From an uncultured Sphingopyxis sp. (GTDB lineage Bacteria; Pseudomonadota; Alphaproteobacteria; Sphingomonadales; Sphingomonadaceae), in assembly GCA_936933955.1 (NCBI GenBank), contig CAKZIN010000056.1, forward strand, positions 1 through 32,454: a DNA stretch of 32,454 bases. The letters are read 5' to 3'. This document shows positions 23,707-31,081 of the stretch, piece after piece (within the stretch, counting starts at the first letter, position 1; each line of letters starts with the position of its first letter). The translations under genes and the position numbers were made by a program. Under the pieces are notes generated by a model that worked only from the letters and a program-made list of their open reading frames with translations, had not been told where the DNA came from and ran no database searches.

Positions 23707-24126
23707 TCAGCCGCGCGCTAACGCCTGCGCCGCCGCCTCGGCCACGTCCTGATCCTGCTTGCCGGTGCCGCCTGACACGCCTACCGCGCCGATCACCCTC
23801 TCGCCCAGTTTGATCGGCACGCCCCCGGCGAAGATCATCACCTTGCCGTCGTTGGAGGCATGGATGCCGTAGAAGTCGGCGCCCGGCTGGGAGAGCTTCG
23901 CCAGCGCCTTGGTCTCGACGTCGAATGCGCGCGCCGTCCACGCCTTGTCGATCGCGATGTCAACGCTGCCGCGCCACGCATCGTCCATCCGCGCAAAAGC
24001 TAGGAGGCTGCCGCCCGCGTCCACCACCGCGATGTTCATCGGGTTGCCGATCCGCTCGGCCTCCGCGATCCCCGCATCGATGATCGTCCGCGCGTCGTTC
24101 AGGTCAAGTGTCTGGATTGTCTGCAT
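23707..24126 (-). CDS. GlcG/HbpS-family (DUF336) protein
   Basis: This 139-residue protein starts MQTIQTLDLNDARTIIDAGI and has NIAVVDAGGSLLAFARMDDA, SVDIAIDKAWTARAFDVETK, DFYGIHASNDGKVMIFAGGV and VIGAVGVSGGTGKQDQDVAE. This is the full GlcG/HbpS fold, a small oligomeric domain found beside many oxidoreductases; some members bind haem, others have no known function. The ATG at 24126 with GGAGA before it is preferred to an in-frame extension to 24168, since the family begins at about this point. It lies in the long minus-strand run, 108 nt after the ABM gene. A truncated relative is at 13637-14017. Confidence 0.85.
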   Translation of the reverse strand: MQTIQTLDLNDARTIIDAGIAEAERIGNPMNIAVVDAGGSLLAFARMDDAWRGSVDIAIDKAWTARAFDVETKALAKLSQPGADFYGIHASNDGKVMIFAGGVPIKLGERVIGAVGVSGGTGKQDQDVAEAAAQALARG

Positions 24127-24234
24127 AGGGTGTCTCCGCGGCCAGTTTGGGAAAACCGCTCGATGCACGCCGCCGCACCCGGGCTCCCCCTACCCAGGCG
24201 ATGAGAGCGACGCGCTAGGGTGCCGATCGCTCCG

Positions 24235-24528
24235 CTATTTCGCGGCGAGCAGGGTGAACTTGTGAATCTGCGGCGGTTCGGAAAACAGTTCGTCCGCCTT
24301 CTCCATCAGTGCGGCGGCAACCTTGCCGTCAAGATGGGCCTGCCGATCCTCCTCGGTGTCGAACGTATCGAAGATCGCGTACGCACCGGGACCTTCCTCG
24401 ATCGCATACCAGGTCAGAGTGCCCGGTTCCGCTTGAACGAGCGGCAATGCCGAGGTGAGGAAATCGGCGACATCGCGCTCTTTTCCCGGCTTGGCCTTCA
24501 GGGGTACATACAGGGCAAGTTTGCTCAT
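24235..24528 (-). CDS. Single-domain ABM (antibiotic biosynthesis monooxygenase) protein
   Basis: The 97-residue protein has the ABM pattern KPGKERDVADFLTSALPLVQ, TLTWYAIEEGPGAYAIFDTF and a C-terminal EPPQIHKFTLLAAK. These match both halves of the tandem protein at 2801-3475 (WYALR-x-G and AIxDTF, and EPPQIHRAQILA), so the tandem protein is a fused duplication of this kind of unit. ABM proteins act as dimers on quinols, haem or small aldehydes, or have no known substrate. The start is preceded by a weak GGGGAA. As at the left end of the window, an ABM gene here travels with a royal-jelly-type gene and carbonyl reductases. Confidence 0.88.
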   Translation of the reverse strand: MSKLALYVPLKAKPGKERDVADFLTSALPLVQAEPGTLTWYAIEEGPGAYAIFDTFDTEEDRQAHLDGKVAAALMEKADELFSEPPQIHKFTLLAAK

Positions 24529-24639
24529 AATCGATTCCCCAAGTGAAACGGACAGATATTGTTCGGCAAAATAACGGACGAGCGGGCCCGTACGTTCCCC
24601 ATGAGGCGGAGCACACGCGGCCCCGCCTCCGCGTCGAAA

Positions 24640-25380
24640 TCAGAACTCCTGTGCGGTCGGCCGTATGACGATCGCGTTGATGTCGACGTCATCAGGCTGT
24701 TCGACAGCGAACGCGATGGCACGCGCCACCGATGCCGCCGGGATGGCCTGCTTGTAGAAGTCCAGGACCGTCTCGGCAGCCGTGCCGGATGTCGTGAACT
24801 TCAAATCGCTTTCGACAGCTCCAGGCTCGATGGACGTGACCCGGACCTTTTCCCCCACCTCGTGGCGCAAGCCCTCGCTGATCGCGCTGACGGCGAACTT
24901 GGTGCCGGAGTAGACCGTGCCGCCCGGTGCGAAGACCTTGATGCCCGCAACCGAGCTCAAGTTGATGATGTGACCGCTGCCCTGCTCGAGAAAACCGGGA
25001 AGGGCCGCGGCGATGCCGTAGAGCGTACCCTTCAGGTTGACGTCGATCATCTGGTCCCACTCGTCGGTGTTGACCTCGGCCATCGGACGGATCGGCATCA
25101 GCCCGGCGTTGTTGATCAGCACGTCGAGGCGGCCGAAGTCGGCAATGATTGCGGCGACGACGGACTGGACCGCCGATTTGTCGGTCACGTCCAGCGCGTA
25201 GCTACGTGCCGTGCCGCCATTTGCGGCGATGTCCGCGACGACCTCGTCGAGCCTGTCCTTGCGCCGCGCGGCGATGGCCACCTTGGCGCCGCGTTCCGCG
25301 AGAAGACGCGCGGTTTCCGCGCCGATGCCGGTGCTGCCGCCGGTTATGAGAACGACCTTGCCTTCGATACCCTTGGTCAT
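24640..25380 (-). CDS. Short-chain dehydrogenase/reductase (classical SDR)
   Basis: This 246-residue classical SDR has the cofactor motif TGGSTGIG (13-20), ARR after the second strand, suggesting NADP preference, NNAG (90-93), catalytic S143 (INLSSVAGIK), Y157 and K161 (VYSGTKFAVS), and IEPGAVESDL. The ending VDINAIVIRPTAQEF is common in the YdfG-like group that reduces carbonyls and 3-hydroxy acids. The start follows GAAGGAATACAG. It is 76 nt downstream of the royal-jelly-type lipoprotein gene in the same direction and most likely belongs to the same transcription unit. The exact substrate cannot be read from sequence. Confidence 0.93.
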   Translation of the reverse strand: MTKGIEGKVVLITGGSTGIGAETARLLAERGAKVAIAARRKDRLDEVVADIAANGGTARSYALDVTDKSAVQSVVAAIIADFGRLDVLINNAGLMPIRPMAEVNTDEWDQMIDVNLKGTLYGIAAALPGFLEQGSGHIINLSSVAGIKVFAPGGTVYSGTKFAVSAISEGLRHEVGEKVRVTSIEPGAVESDLKFTTSGTAAETVLDFYKQAIPAASVARAIAFAVEQPDDVDINAIVIRPTAQEF

Positions 25381-25456
25381 GACTGTATTCCTTCAAGTCC
25401 GTTGTTGATTTTTCGCCGGATCGCGGCCCCGCGCGGGCCTGCCCGGCCTGATGGGG

Positions 25457-26608
25457 TCACCGCGAACGCAGCAGGACGGGCCCGGCGCCCACCTGGATGC
25501 GGAGCAGCTCGTAGGGCTTCCGGCGCAGGTCTCGCCCGCCGTGGAAGCCGGGCTGGCGGTGGAGCTGGTTGGCGGTGAAGTAGAGATAGCCGTCGGTGCC
25601 GATCGACAGCGTGTCGGGCCAGCTGATGCGCGGGTCGCTGACCACCGTCGTCCAGCGGCCTTGTTCGAGCACGCGGATCGCGTTGTTCTCGTAATCGCCG
25701 GCGAACACGCGGCCCTTGTCGTCCTCGGCAATCCCGTCCGAGGCGCCTTTGCGCCCCAGGCTGCGGACCGCGTGGGCCAGTTCCTCTTCGGACACCGAAG
25801 GGTCGCGCAGCATGGCCGTAGGGACCGCGTGCAGCGTGCGGCCCGACAGTGGACCGTAATACAGCAAGCTGCCATCGGCGCTGAGCGCAATCGCGTCGCT
25901 TGCGATCGTGACCGGCGTCGTGGGGCCGTCAGCCGGGCGGTTCATGAGCACCGCGCCGTCGACAACCGGGGTGAAGCCGGGCTCGGGGTTGGTCGTCGCA
26001 TGGTTCGACAGGCGCCGGATCGCACGCCCGCTGGCGATATCGACGACGATGATGCCACCGACGCCGGCGTTGCTGCTGTCGGTGATATAGGCGACGCCCT
26101 CGGCGCCCTGACGCAGATCGAAACGCACGTCGTTGAGGTAGGTCGTGGGCAGCACCACGCTGGGCGGTAGGACGATGGTCTTCACCACCCGGTTGGTCGC
26201 AAGATCGATCGCCACCAACTTTGCCCCGCCGGCCTGCGGCTGCGAGAATTTGGGCGCGGCCGTGTCGAGCACCCACAGGCGGTTGGCGCCGTCGGCCACC
26301 ACGCTCTGCACCGAGATGAAATGCCCCGCCGGGTCGGCCGGATCGGGCTGGTTGGTCGCGGCATCGGGATAGGGCACCGCCTTGCCGTCGACCAGCTCGG
26401 CCACCGTGAACGGGGCGTTGTCGCCCCATTGCGGGAAGTTGACGAAGATGCGCCCGTTGGGGGCGACGGTCACGCCCGTCGGCATCGCGCCATCGAAGGT
26501 AGCGACCTGTTCGATCTGGGGCGCGGATGCACCCTCGCGGGTCGTCGCGCAGGCGGCGAGCGAGAGGGCAGCGCCAGCGGCCAGAAGCAGTTTGACGGAG
26601 TTTCTCAT
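25457..26608 (-). CDS. Royal-jelly/yellow-type beta-propeller lipoprotein
   Basis: The 383-residue protein starts MRNSVKLLLAAGAALSLAAC; LAAC (17-20) is a lipobox, so it should be a membrane-anchored lipoprotein in the periplasm with Cys20 as the first mature residue. The propeller motifs follow in the same order as in the protein at 1680-2801: GVTVAPNGRIFVNFPQWGDN, SVVADGANRLWVLDTAAP, YLNDVRFDLRQGAEGVAYIT, DAIALSADGSLLYYGPLSGR, ASDGIAEDDKGRVFAGDYEN and ISWPDTLSIGTDGYLYFTAN. Function in bacteria is unknown. The start overlaps the flavin oxidoreductase stop by four bases (ATGA), giving tight coupling. A longer in-frame ORF extending upstream is only a shadow of that oxidoreductase. Confidence 0.88.
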   Translation of the reverse strand: MRNSVKLLLAAGAALSLAACATTREGASAPQIEQVATFDGAMPTGVTVAPNGRIFVNFPQWGDNAPFTVAELVDGKAVPYPDAATNQPDPADPAGHFISVQSVVADGANRLWVLDTAAPKFSQPQAGGAKLVAIDLATNRVVKTIVLPPSVVLPTTYLNDVRFDLRQGAEGVAYITDSSNAGVGGIIVVDIASGRAIRRLSNHATTNPEPGFTPVVDGAVLMNRPADGPTTPVTIASDAIALSADGSLLYYGPLSGRTLHAVPTAMLRDPSVSEEELAHAVRSLGRKGASDGIAEDDKGRVFAGDYENNAIRVLEQGRWTTVVSDPRISWPDTLSIGTDGYLYFTANQLHRQPGFHGGRDLRRKPYELLRIQVGAGPVLLRSR

Positions 26609-27711
26609 GGTGTCATTTCCTTGAGGACGCGGCCCGCTTCGGGGGGCTCGGACCGGAGGTATTGCGGCGGCACCTTGACCGATGCGCCAAGCGCAGTGGC
26701 GGCGTGCCAGGGCCAGCGCGGATCCCACAGCGCAGCGCGGGCTATCGCTATGGCGTCGGCATGCCCGTCTTCGAGGATGCGCTCCGCCTGCTGTGGATCG
26801 GTAATCATTCCGACCGCCACGACAGGCATGGCGACCGCGTCCTTGACCGTCCGGGCCAGCGGCACCTGATAGCCGGCGCCGACAGGGATCTGCTGGCGCG
26901 GGTCGAGGCCGCCGCTGGAGACGTGGATCGCCGCGCAACCGCGCCGCTCCAGCTCCTGTGCAAACCTTGCGGTCTCCTCCGCCGTCCAGCCGCCTTCGAC
27001 CCAGTCGGTCCCGGAAACGCGAACGGTCACCGGGCGGTCGGCGGGAAAAGCCTCGCGCACGGCATCGAACACTTCGATCGGGAACCGCATCCGGTTGTCG
27101 AGGCTGCCCCCGTATGCATCGGCGCGCCGGTTGGAGATCGGCGAAAGAAACTCGTGGAGCAGATAGCCGTGCGCGGCGTGGATCTGGACGGCATCGAGGC
27201 CCAGCCTCCCGGCGCGCCGGGCGGCATCCGCGAACGCCTCCCGGATGTGGGCAAGCCCCGCCGTGTCCACTTCGACAGGAACACGGTCGTCCGGCGCGAA
27301 GGGAACGGCGCTCGGTGCCACGGTTTGCCAGCCGTTCTCCGCATCCGGGGCGATCTGGGCACCGCCGTGCCACGGCTTGGCGCAGCTCGCCTTGCCGCCG
27401 GCATGGGCCAGCTGGATGATCAGCGGCATGTCCGACCAACGGCGCACACTTTCGAGCACGCTTCGCATCGCCGCTTCGGTACGGTCATCGTAGAGGCCGA
27501 TGTCACCATAGGTGATGCGCCCTTCCGGGCTTACAGCAGTCGCCTCTATCGTCAGCGCGCCCGCGCCCGAGAGCGCCAACTGGCCGAGATGCATCTGGTG
27601 CCAGTCGGTCATCGCGCCGTCGACTGCCGAATACTGGCACATCGGCGCGATGACGATGCGGTTGGCGAGCCGCAGCCCGCCAACCTCAATCGGTTCGAAC
27701 AATTTCGCCAT
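26605..27711 (-). CDS. YqjM-like Old Yellow Enzyme (NADH:flavin oxidoreductase)
   Basis: This 368-residue FMN-binding (beta/alpha)8 barrel reduces activated C=C bonds of enones, quinones and similar electrophiles. C25 in VIAPMCQYSA corresponds to the redox-tuning cysteine of the YqjM class; H178 and H181 in VQIHAAHGYLLHEFLSP bind the substrate oxygen. RADAYGGSLDNRMRFPIEV, HVSSGGLDP and AIAIARAALWDPRWPWHAA are further FMN-site and dimer motifs of this class. The ATG at 27711 overlaps the glyoxalase stop (TGATG); another ATG six bases upstream (27717) is possible. The stop overlaps the next gene by four bases. Linkage of an OYE to glyoxalase recalls the nemA-gloA unit of E. coli, there under TetR-type NemR; here a LysR gene is the neighbour. 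Confidence 0.93.
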   Translation of the reverse strand: MAKLFEPIEVGGLRLANRIVIAPMCQYSAVDGAMTDWHQMHLGQLALSGAGALTIEATAVSPEGRITYGDIGLYDDRTEAAMRSVLESVRRWSDMPLIIQLAHAGGKASCAKPWHGGAQIAPDAENGWQTVAPSAVPFAPDDRVPVEVDTAGLAHIREAFADAARRAGRLGLDAVQIHAAHGYLLHEFLSPISNRRADAYGGSLDNRMRFPIEVFDAVREAFPADRPVTVRVSGTDWVEGGWTAEETARFAQELERRGCAAIHVSSGGLDPRQQIPVGAGYQVPLARTVKDAVAMPVVAVGMITDPQQAERILEDGHADAIAIARAALWDPRWPWHAATALGASVKVPPQYLRSEPPEAGRVLKEMTP

Positions 27712-28166
27712 CACCATTCGCCCGTGTTGGGCATGGAAACCCAGGGTTCGGCGGGGGCCTTGTGTTCCCCGTTCTGAAGCAGTTCGATCGAGATCCCTTC
27801 CGGCGAGCGGACGAATGCCATGTATCCGTCGCGCGGGGGGCGATTGATCGTCACACCGCCCGCCTGCAGCCGCGCGCACGTCTCGTAGATGTCGTCGACC
27901 CCGTAGGCGAGGTGGCCGAAGTTTCGGCCCCCCGTGTATGTCTCGGCAGCGCTACCATCCTCGGGCGGCCAGTTGTACGTCAGCTCGACCTCGGCTTCGC
28001 CCTGCTCGCCGCCGCCGCGGAAATCCTCGTCGGCGGCCAGGTAGATCAGCGTGTAACGTCCGGCCTGGTTCTCCATGCGCCGGGTCTCCTTGAGACCCAG
28101 CAGCGTGAAGAACCGGATCGCCGCCTCGGGATTGGCGACGCGCAGCATGGTGTGAAGATAGCGCAT
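27711..28166 (-). CDS. gloA: Glyoxalase I-like (lactoylglutathione lyase) VOC protein
   Basis: The 151-residue protein MRYLHTMLRVANPEAAIRFF has the two-module VOC fold and the four metal ligands expected for glyoxalase I: H5, E61 (EVELTYNW), H85 (NFGHLAYGVDDI) and E128 (GISIELLQNG). It should convert the hemithioacetal of methylglyoxal and glutathione to S-lactoylglutathione, consistent with a glutathione-using host that also carries frmA. It begins two bases after the stop of the Hsp31-like gene and overlaps the next gene by one base, so four genes here form a tightly coupled unit. At 151 residues it is slightly longer than the E. coli enzyme, with a C-terminal tail ending SMPNTGEW. Confidence 0.9.
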   Translation of the reverse strand: MRYLHTMLRVANPEAAIRFFTLLGLKETRRMENQAGRYTLIYLAADEDFRGGGEQGEAEVELTYNWPPEDGSAAETYTGGRNFGHLAYGVDDIYETCARLQAGGVTINRPPRDGYMAFVRSPEGISIELLQNGEHKAPAEPWVSMPNTGEW

Positions 28167-28168
28167 GA

Positions 28169-28864
28169 TCAGGCGACCTTGTCCTTGAGGGCTTCCATCA
28201 CGAGCTCGGCGGTGCGGGTAGCGCTGGCGGGGTTCTGGCCGGTCACCAGATTGCCGTCGCGCAGGGCGAAGGGGGCAAAATCCGGTCCGCCCTCGTGCCT
28301 GCCGCCGAGTTCCTTGAGGCGCGTTTCGAGCAGGAACGGCACCGCCTGATCGAGGCCGACCGCGCGCTCCTCGCTGTCGGTGAAGCCCGCGACACGGCGA
28401 CCGGCGACGAAGGGCGTGCCATCGGTCTTCTTCGCCGAGACCAGCCCTGCCGGTCCGTGGCAGACGGCGGCGACGACCTTGCCTGCGCGGTCGAAGCGTT
28501 CGACCAGGCGGGCCAGTTCGTCACTGCCGGGGTAATCGAACATGGTGCCGTGGCCGCCCGGTAGGAACAACGCGTCGTAGCCGGCGGGATCGATGCTGGT
28601 GAATACCGGCGTGCCGGCAACCTCGGCTTTCAGAGCCTCGTCCTTCAGATAGCGCTCGACCGAAGCGTCGTTCTCGCCGTCGGCGTTAACGCTGCGCTGG
28701 TCGACGGGGATGGCGCCGCCCTTGATCGAGGCCAGCGTCACCTCGGCGCCCGCATCGCGGAAGACATAATACGGGGTGGTAAGTTCCTCGAGCCAGACAC
28801 CCGTCGGTTCGGTGCCGGGAGTCATGCGGTCGGCGGACGTGGCCACCATGAGAATGCGGGTCAT
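28169..28864 (-). CDS. Hsp31-like DJ-1 protein (putative glutathione-independent glyoxalase)
   Basis: The 231-residue protein starts MTRILMVATSADRMTPGTEP and has E26 (GVWLEELTTPYYVF), LFLPGGHGTMFDYP and C135-H136 (AAVCHGPAGLVSAKKTDG), the Glu-Cys-His set of the Hsp31/Glx3 branch, at nearly the length of yeast Hsp31. That branch converts methylglyoxal to lactate without glutathione and can act as a chaperone. RVAGFTDSEERAVGLDQAVP and GNLVTGQNPASATRTAELVM complete the fold. ATG 28864 fits the family start; an in-frame extension to 29140 would cover the whole promoter and enter the LysR gene. It is first in the minus-strand run, so the divergent LysR probably controls it directly. Confidence 0.9.
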   Translation of the reverse strand: MTRILMVATSADRMTPGTEPTGVWLEELTTPYYVFRDAGAEVTLASIKGGAIPVDQRSVNADGENDASVERYLKDEALKAEVAGTPVFTSIDPAGYDALFLPGGHGTMFDYPGSDELARLVERFDRAGKVVAAVCHGPAGLVSAKKTDGTPFVAGRRVAGFTDSEERAVGLDQAVPFLLETRLKELGGRHEGGPDFAPFALRDGNLVTGQNPASATRTAELVMEALKDKVA

Positions 28865-29049
28865 CGTCCGGTATCCCTTTCCATTGATGTCGGGGACACG
28901 AGCAAATGCACTCGGCGCAGCCGCACGCGCCACAAAGGCAGCGGTGGGGCCTTCAGCAGTTGGCGGCGATTTTGCATTCGATCGTTCCTTTCGGCGGCTT
29001 AGATACCCAGGGAACGGCATCATGAAATCCAGCGGGAATGGCGGGCGGT

Positions 29050-29065
29050 CATAAATCCGCTTATG
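29050..29065. promoter_or_regulatory. Candidate LysR binding dyad
   Basis: CATAA-ATCCGC-TTATG is a perfect 5-6-5 inverted repeat with the A/T-rich arms and spacing typical of LysR sites. It ends nine bases before the LysR start in the region shared with the Hsp31-like gene, so autorepression plus activation of the divergent operon is plausible. Not proven. Confidence 0.45.
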
Positions 29066-29073
29066 GAACCGCA

Positions 29074-29952
29074 ATGTCCCTCTTGCAGTTGCGCACCTTC
29101 GTCGAAGTCCACCGCCGTCGTTCACTGAGCGAGGCAGCACGGGCGATCGGCATCACCCAGCCTGCGGCGTCGCAGCACATCGCATCGCTCGAGGCGCAAT
29201 TGGGCCGTTCGTTGTTCGATCGCCATTCGCGGGGTGTTCGACCGACCGCGATGGCGGACGACCTCGCGGCTTCGATAGGGAGCAGTCTCGACACGGCGGA
29301 ATCGGCGCTGGCCAGCGCGCGGGCCCGCTCGTCCCGCATTTCCGGCACGGTCCACATCGCCGCGCCGTCCGACCTGCTGGGAGAAATGATCACGCCCTGG
29401 CTGGCGCCGCTGCTGGATGCGGGGCTGGACCTGCGCCTGCGTATCGGCGGGCGCGAGGCGCTCTACGCCATGCTGCTCGAGGACAAGGTGCACCTGGCCG
29501 TCACCGCCTCGCAACCCAAAGATCCGCGGCTGGCCTTCCATGCGCTGGGCGAAGAGCACCTGCGCGCCGTCGCCTCGCCCGCCGTGGCAGCGCGGATTAC
29601 CAATTTGCCGCTGGGCGAAGGGCTCAACCGGACGGCCCACCTCGCCTACGACCTCGACCGGCCGCTGCTACGAACCTGGCTTGAGGCAAACCAGATCGAG
29701 CTGACGAGCCAGCCCGCCTTGACCGCGCCCGATTTGAGAGTGTTGCGATCGGGATTGTACGCGGGCCTCGGCTGGACGGTGCTGCCCGGCTATCTCATCC
29801 GCAGCGAGCGCGCTGACTGCAAGCTGATCGAGATACCCGCGCCGATCACGGTGCCGCGCAACGCTTACTACCTCGTCTGGGCACGCTCATCGCTGCGCCA
29901 CCCGCGCGTCGCCATGGCGCGCGACGCCCTGATCGCCGCACTCCGAATATGA
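29074..29952 (+). CDS. LysR-family transcriptional regulator
   Basis: This 292-residue regulator has its winged helix-turn-helix in residues 4-62 (LLQLRTFVEVHRRRSLSEAA, GITQPAASQHIASLEAQLGR, LFDRHSRGVRPTAM). A linker helix and a periplasmic-binding-like effector domain follow from about residue 90 (ISGTVHIAAPSDLLGEMITP) with LAVTASQPKDPRLAFHAL and GLYAGLGWTVLPGYLIR. ATG 29074 (MSLLQLRTF) is chosen over the upstream in-frame ATG at 29038, which would add 12 residues not seen in the family. It diverges from the Hsp31-glyoxalase-OYE-propeller unit across a 209-bp gap, the standard arrangement for a LysR activator. The effector is unknown; electrophiles or quinones are a guess from the targets. 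Confidence 0.93.
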   Translation: MSLLQLRTFVEVHRRRSLSEAARAIGITQPAASQHIASLEAQLGRSLFDRHSRGVRPTAMADDLAASIGSSLDTAESALASARARSSRISGTVHIAAPSDLLGEMITPWLAPLLDAGLDLRLRIGGREALYAMLLEDKVHLAVTASQPKDPRLAFHALGEEHLRAVASPAVAARITNLPLGEGLNRTAHLAYDLDRPLLRTWLEANQIELTSQPALTAPDLRVLRSGLYAGLGWTVLPGYLIRSERADCKLIEIPAPITVPRNAYYLVWARSSLRHPRVAMARDALIAALRI

Positions 29953-29985
29953 ATGTGACGACGCCCACTGGGCCGTATACAGCCG

Positions 29986-30019
29986 GTCCGCTTCTCGCTG
30001 CCAAGCTGAGATAGCGGAC
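29986..30019. terminator. Long imperfect hairpin between LysR and TMEM175 genes
   Basis: GTCCGCT-TCTC-GCT, loop GCCA, AGC-(T)-GAGA-(T)-AGCGGAC: 14 base pairs with two single-base bulges. It begins 34 nt after the LysR stop and lies between convergent genes, so a terminator role is reasonable. The rest of 29953-30228 shows no gene. Confidence 0.55.
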
Positions 30020-30228
30020 GTAGGATTGAGCGTCGCACGAAGGCCAATTGCCGTTCGGCCCCACGAAGCCTGGTCGCCTGTCGGCCACTGGCTCGGCGAA
30101 CCCCCCTGTATGATCCTCCGTGAGGACGTGAGGTGAGTCGAGGCATGAAGAAAACTGTGAAGCCATGCGAGAACAGCGGCTCCGCGCAGGCGCAAGACGC
30201 CTGGCGAATTGCACGAAGTCATGTCGCC

Positions 30229-30900
30229 TCACTCGTCGGTCACCTCCCGTTGGTCAGGCTCCTCACCGCGTCGATAGCGCGGTTTGGGCTGCGGCATGAT
30301 CCAATAGGCTGTGGCGGCGAAGCTGAGGGCAAGACCGACCCGGGGCGCAACCAGTGTGATGAGCGCCGCTAGCGCCAGGACCCCCGCTCCCGTGACGTAT
30401 CGCCGCGTCATCTGGCTGACGTAGTCAGGCGCGAGGCGGTGATCGATCAGCCGTTGGTGGCGGCTCGCGTAGAGCCATTTCATAATCCAGAACAAAGACG
30501 GAAGTAGCAGCGAGGCGGCGAGGATCGCACTTGCCTCGGCCTCCCCCGGACCGCCGACGTGAAAAGCCCAAAGCCCTGCGGGATTGGGCAAGGCTATAAT
30601 GCCGAACAAAAAGCCAAGGTTGAAAAGACTGAAGAGATGGTCGCTCTTGGCGTATAGACGGCCACTATAATGGTGCTGAAGCCAATAGATGCCGATACCG
30701 AGGAAGCTGACGAGCAGTGCTAGGTATTCCCGCCACTGTTCCGCGACCGCTCGTGCAGCATCTGCGGCTGCGGGCGGGCCGTTAGGACTTCCCGGCGGCT
30801 TGATCTCGACGAACAGCAACGTAAGCGCGATCGCAAAGACTGCGTCAGTGAAACCTTCGAAGCGCGTCAATCCGCGCACTGCACCCTGCGTTGAAGCCAC
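30229..30900 (-). CDS. TMEM175-family (DUF1211) membrane protein, putative K+ channel
   Basis: This 223-residue protein has six predicted helices. Helix 1 carries TRFEGFTDAVFAIALTLLFV, with the family signature R13-x3-F17-T-D19 (usually R-x3-F-S-D). YLALLVSFLGIGIYWLQHHY, LFSLFNLGFLFGIIALP, SAILAASLLLPSLFWIMKWL, GVLALAALITLVAPRVGLA and SFAATAYWIMP follow. Bacterial TMEM175 proteins form tetrameric K+-permeable channels; the helix 1 signature lines the interface near the pore. The start is a GTG (30898-30900) after AAAGGGA. Its C-terminal tail is charged (PKPRYRRGEEPDQREVTDE). It is transcribed away from the PLD gene to its right. A shattered family member is at 14111-14573. Confidence 0.88.
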   Translation of the reverse strand: MASTQGAVRGLTRFEGFTDAVFAIALTLLFVEIKPPGSPNGPPAAADAARAVAEQWREYLALLVSFLGIGIYWLQHHYSGRLYAKSDHLFSLFNLGFLFGIIALPNPAGLWAFHVGGPGEAEASAILAASLLLPSLFWIMKWLYASRHQRLIDHRLAPDYVSQMTRRYVTGAGVLALAALITLVAPRVGLALSFAATAYWIMPQPKPRYRRGEEPDQREVTDE

Positions 30901-30927
30901 AGCCTGTCCCTTTCTAATTTTCAGCTT

Positions 30928-30954
30928 GCAGCTTCCGGCGTGCGCTGAAGCTGC
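30928..30954. promoter_or_regulatory. 8-bp dyad upstream of the TMEM175 gene
   Basis: GCAGCTTC (30928-30935) and GAAGCTGC (30947-30954) are separated by 11 bases, 28 nt before the GTG of the TMEM175 gene. It could be an operator or the base of an mRNA leader hairpin; no further evidence. Confidence 0.3.
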
Positions 30955-31052
30955 TCAGTAGCCGGCAATGAGTGTGCTTGCGGCATGCCCCGCCCGAGCG
31001 CCAGATCAAGTCGTATCCCAAAAGCAGCTTGGCTCGAAGCGGTCCGCATCGG

Positions 31053-31071
31053 CCGGATCAACGTGATCCGG
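31053..31071. promoter_or_regulatory. Perfect dyad before the winged-helix PLD gene
   Basis: CCGGATCA-ACG-TGATCCGG is a perfect 8-3-8 inverted repeat ending ten bases before the GTG at 31082. A second GATC pair (31078-31089) overlaps the start. A protein bound here would block expression; the encoded winged-helix domain is a natural candidate for autoregulation, which is inference. Confidence 0.45.
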
Positions 31072-31081
31072 TAGAGGATCG

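Noticed and set aside
26609..27439. In-frame 5' extension of the royal-jelly-type lipoprotein to 660 codons
   Set aside because: The extension is a shadow of the OYE gene; the lipoprotein signal MRNSVKLLL to LAAC marks the true start at 26608.
29953..30228. Small genes between LysR and TMEM175
   Set aside because: Open frames there are short, without ribosome sites or motifs; the region contains a hairpin instead.
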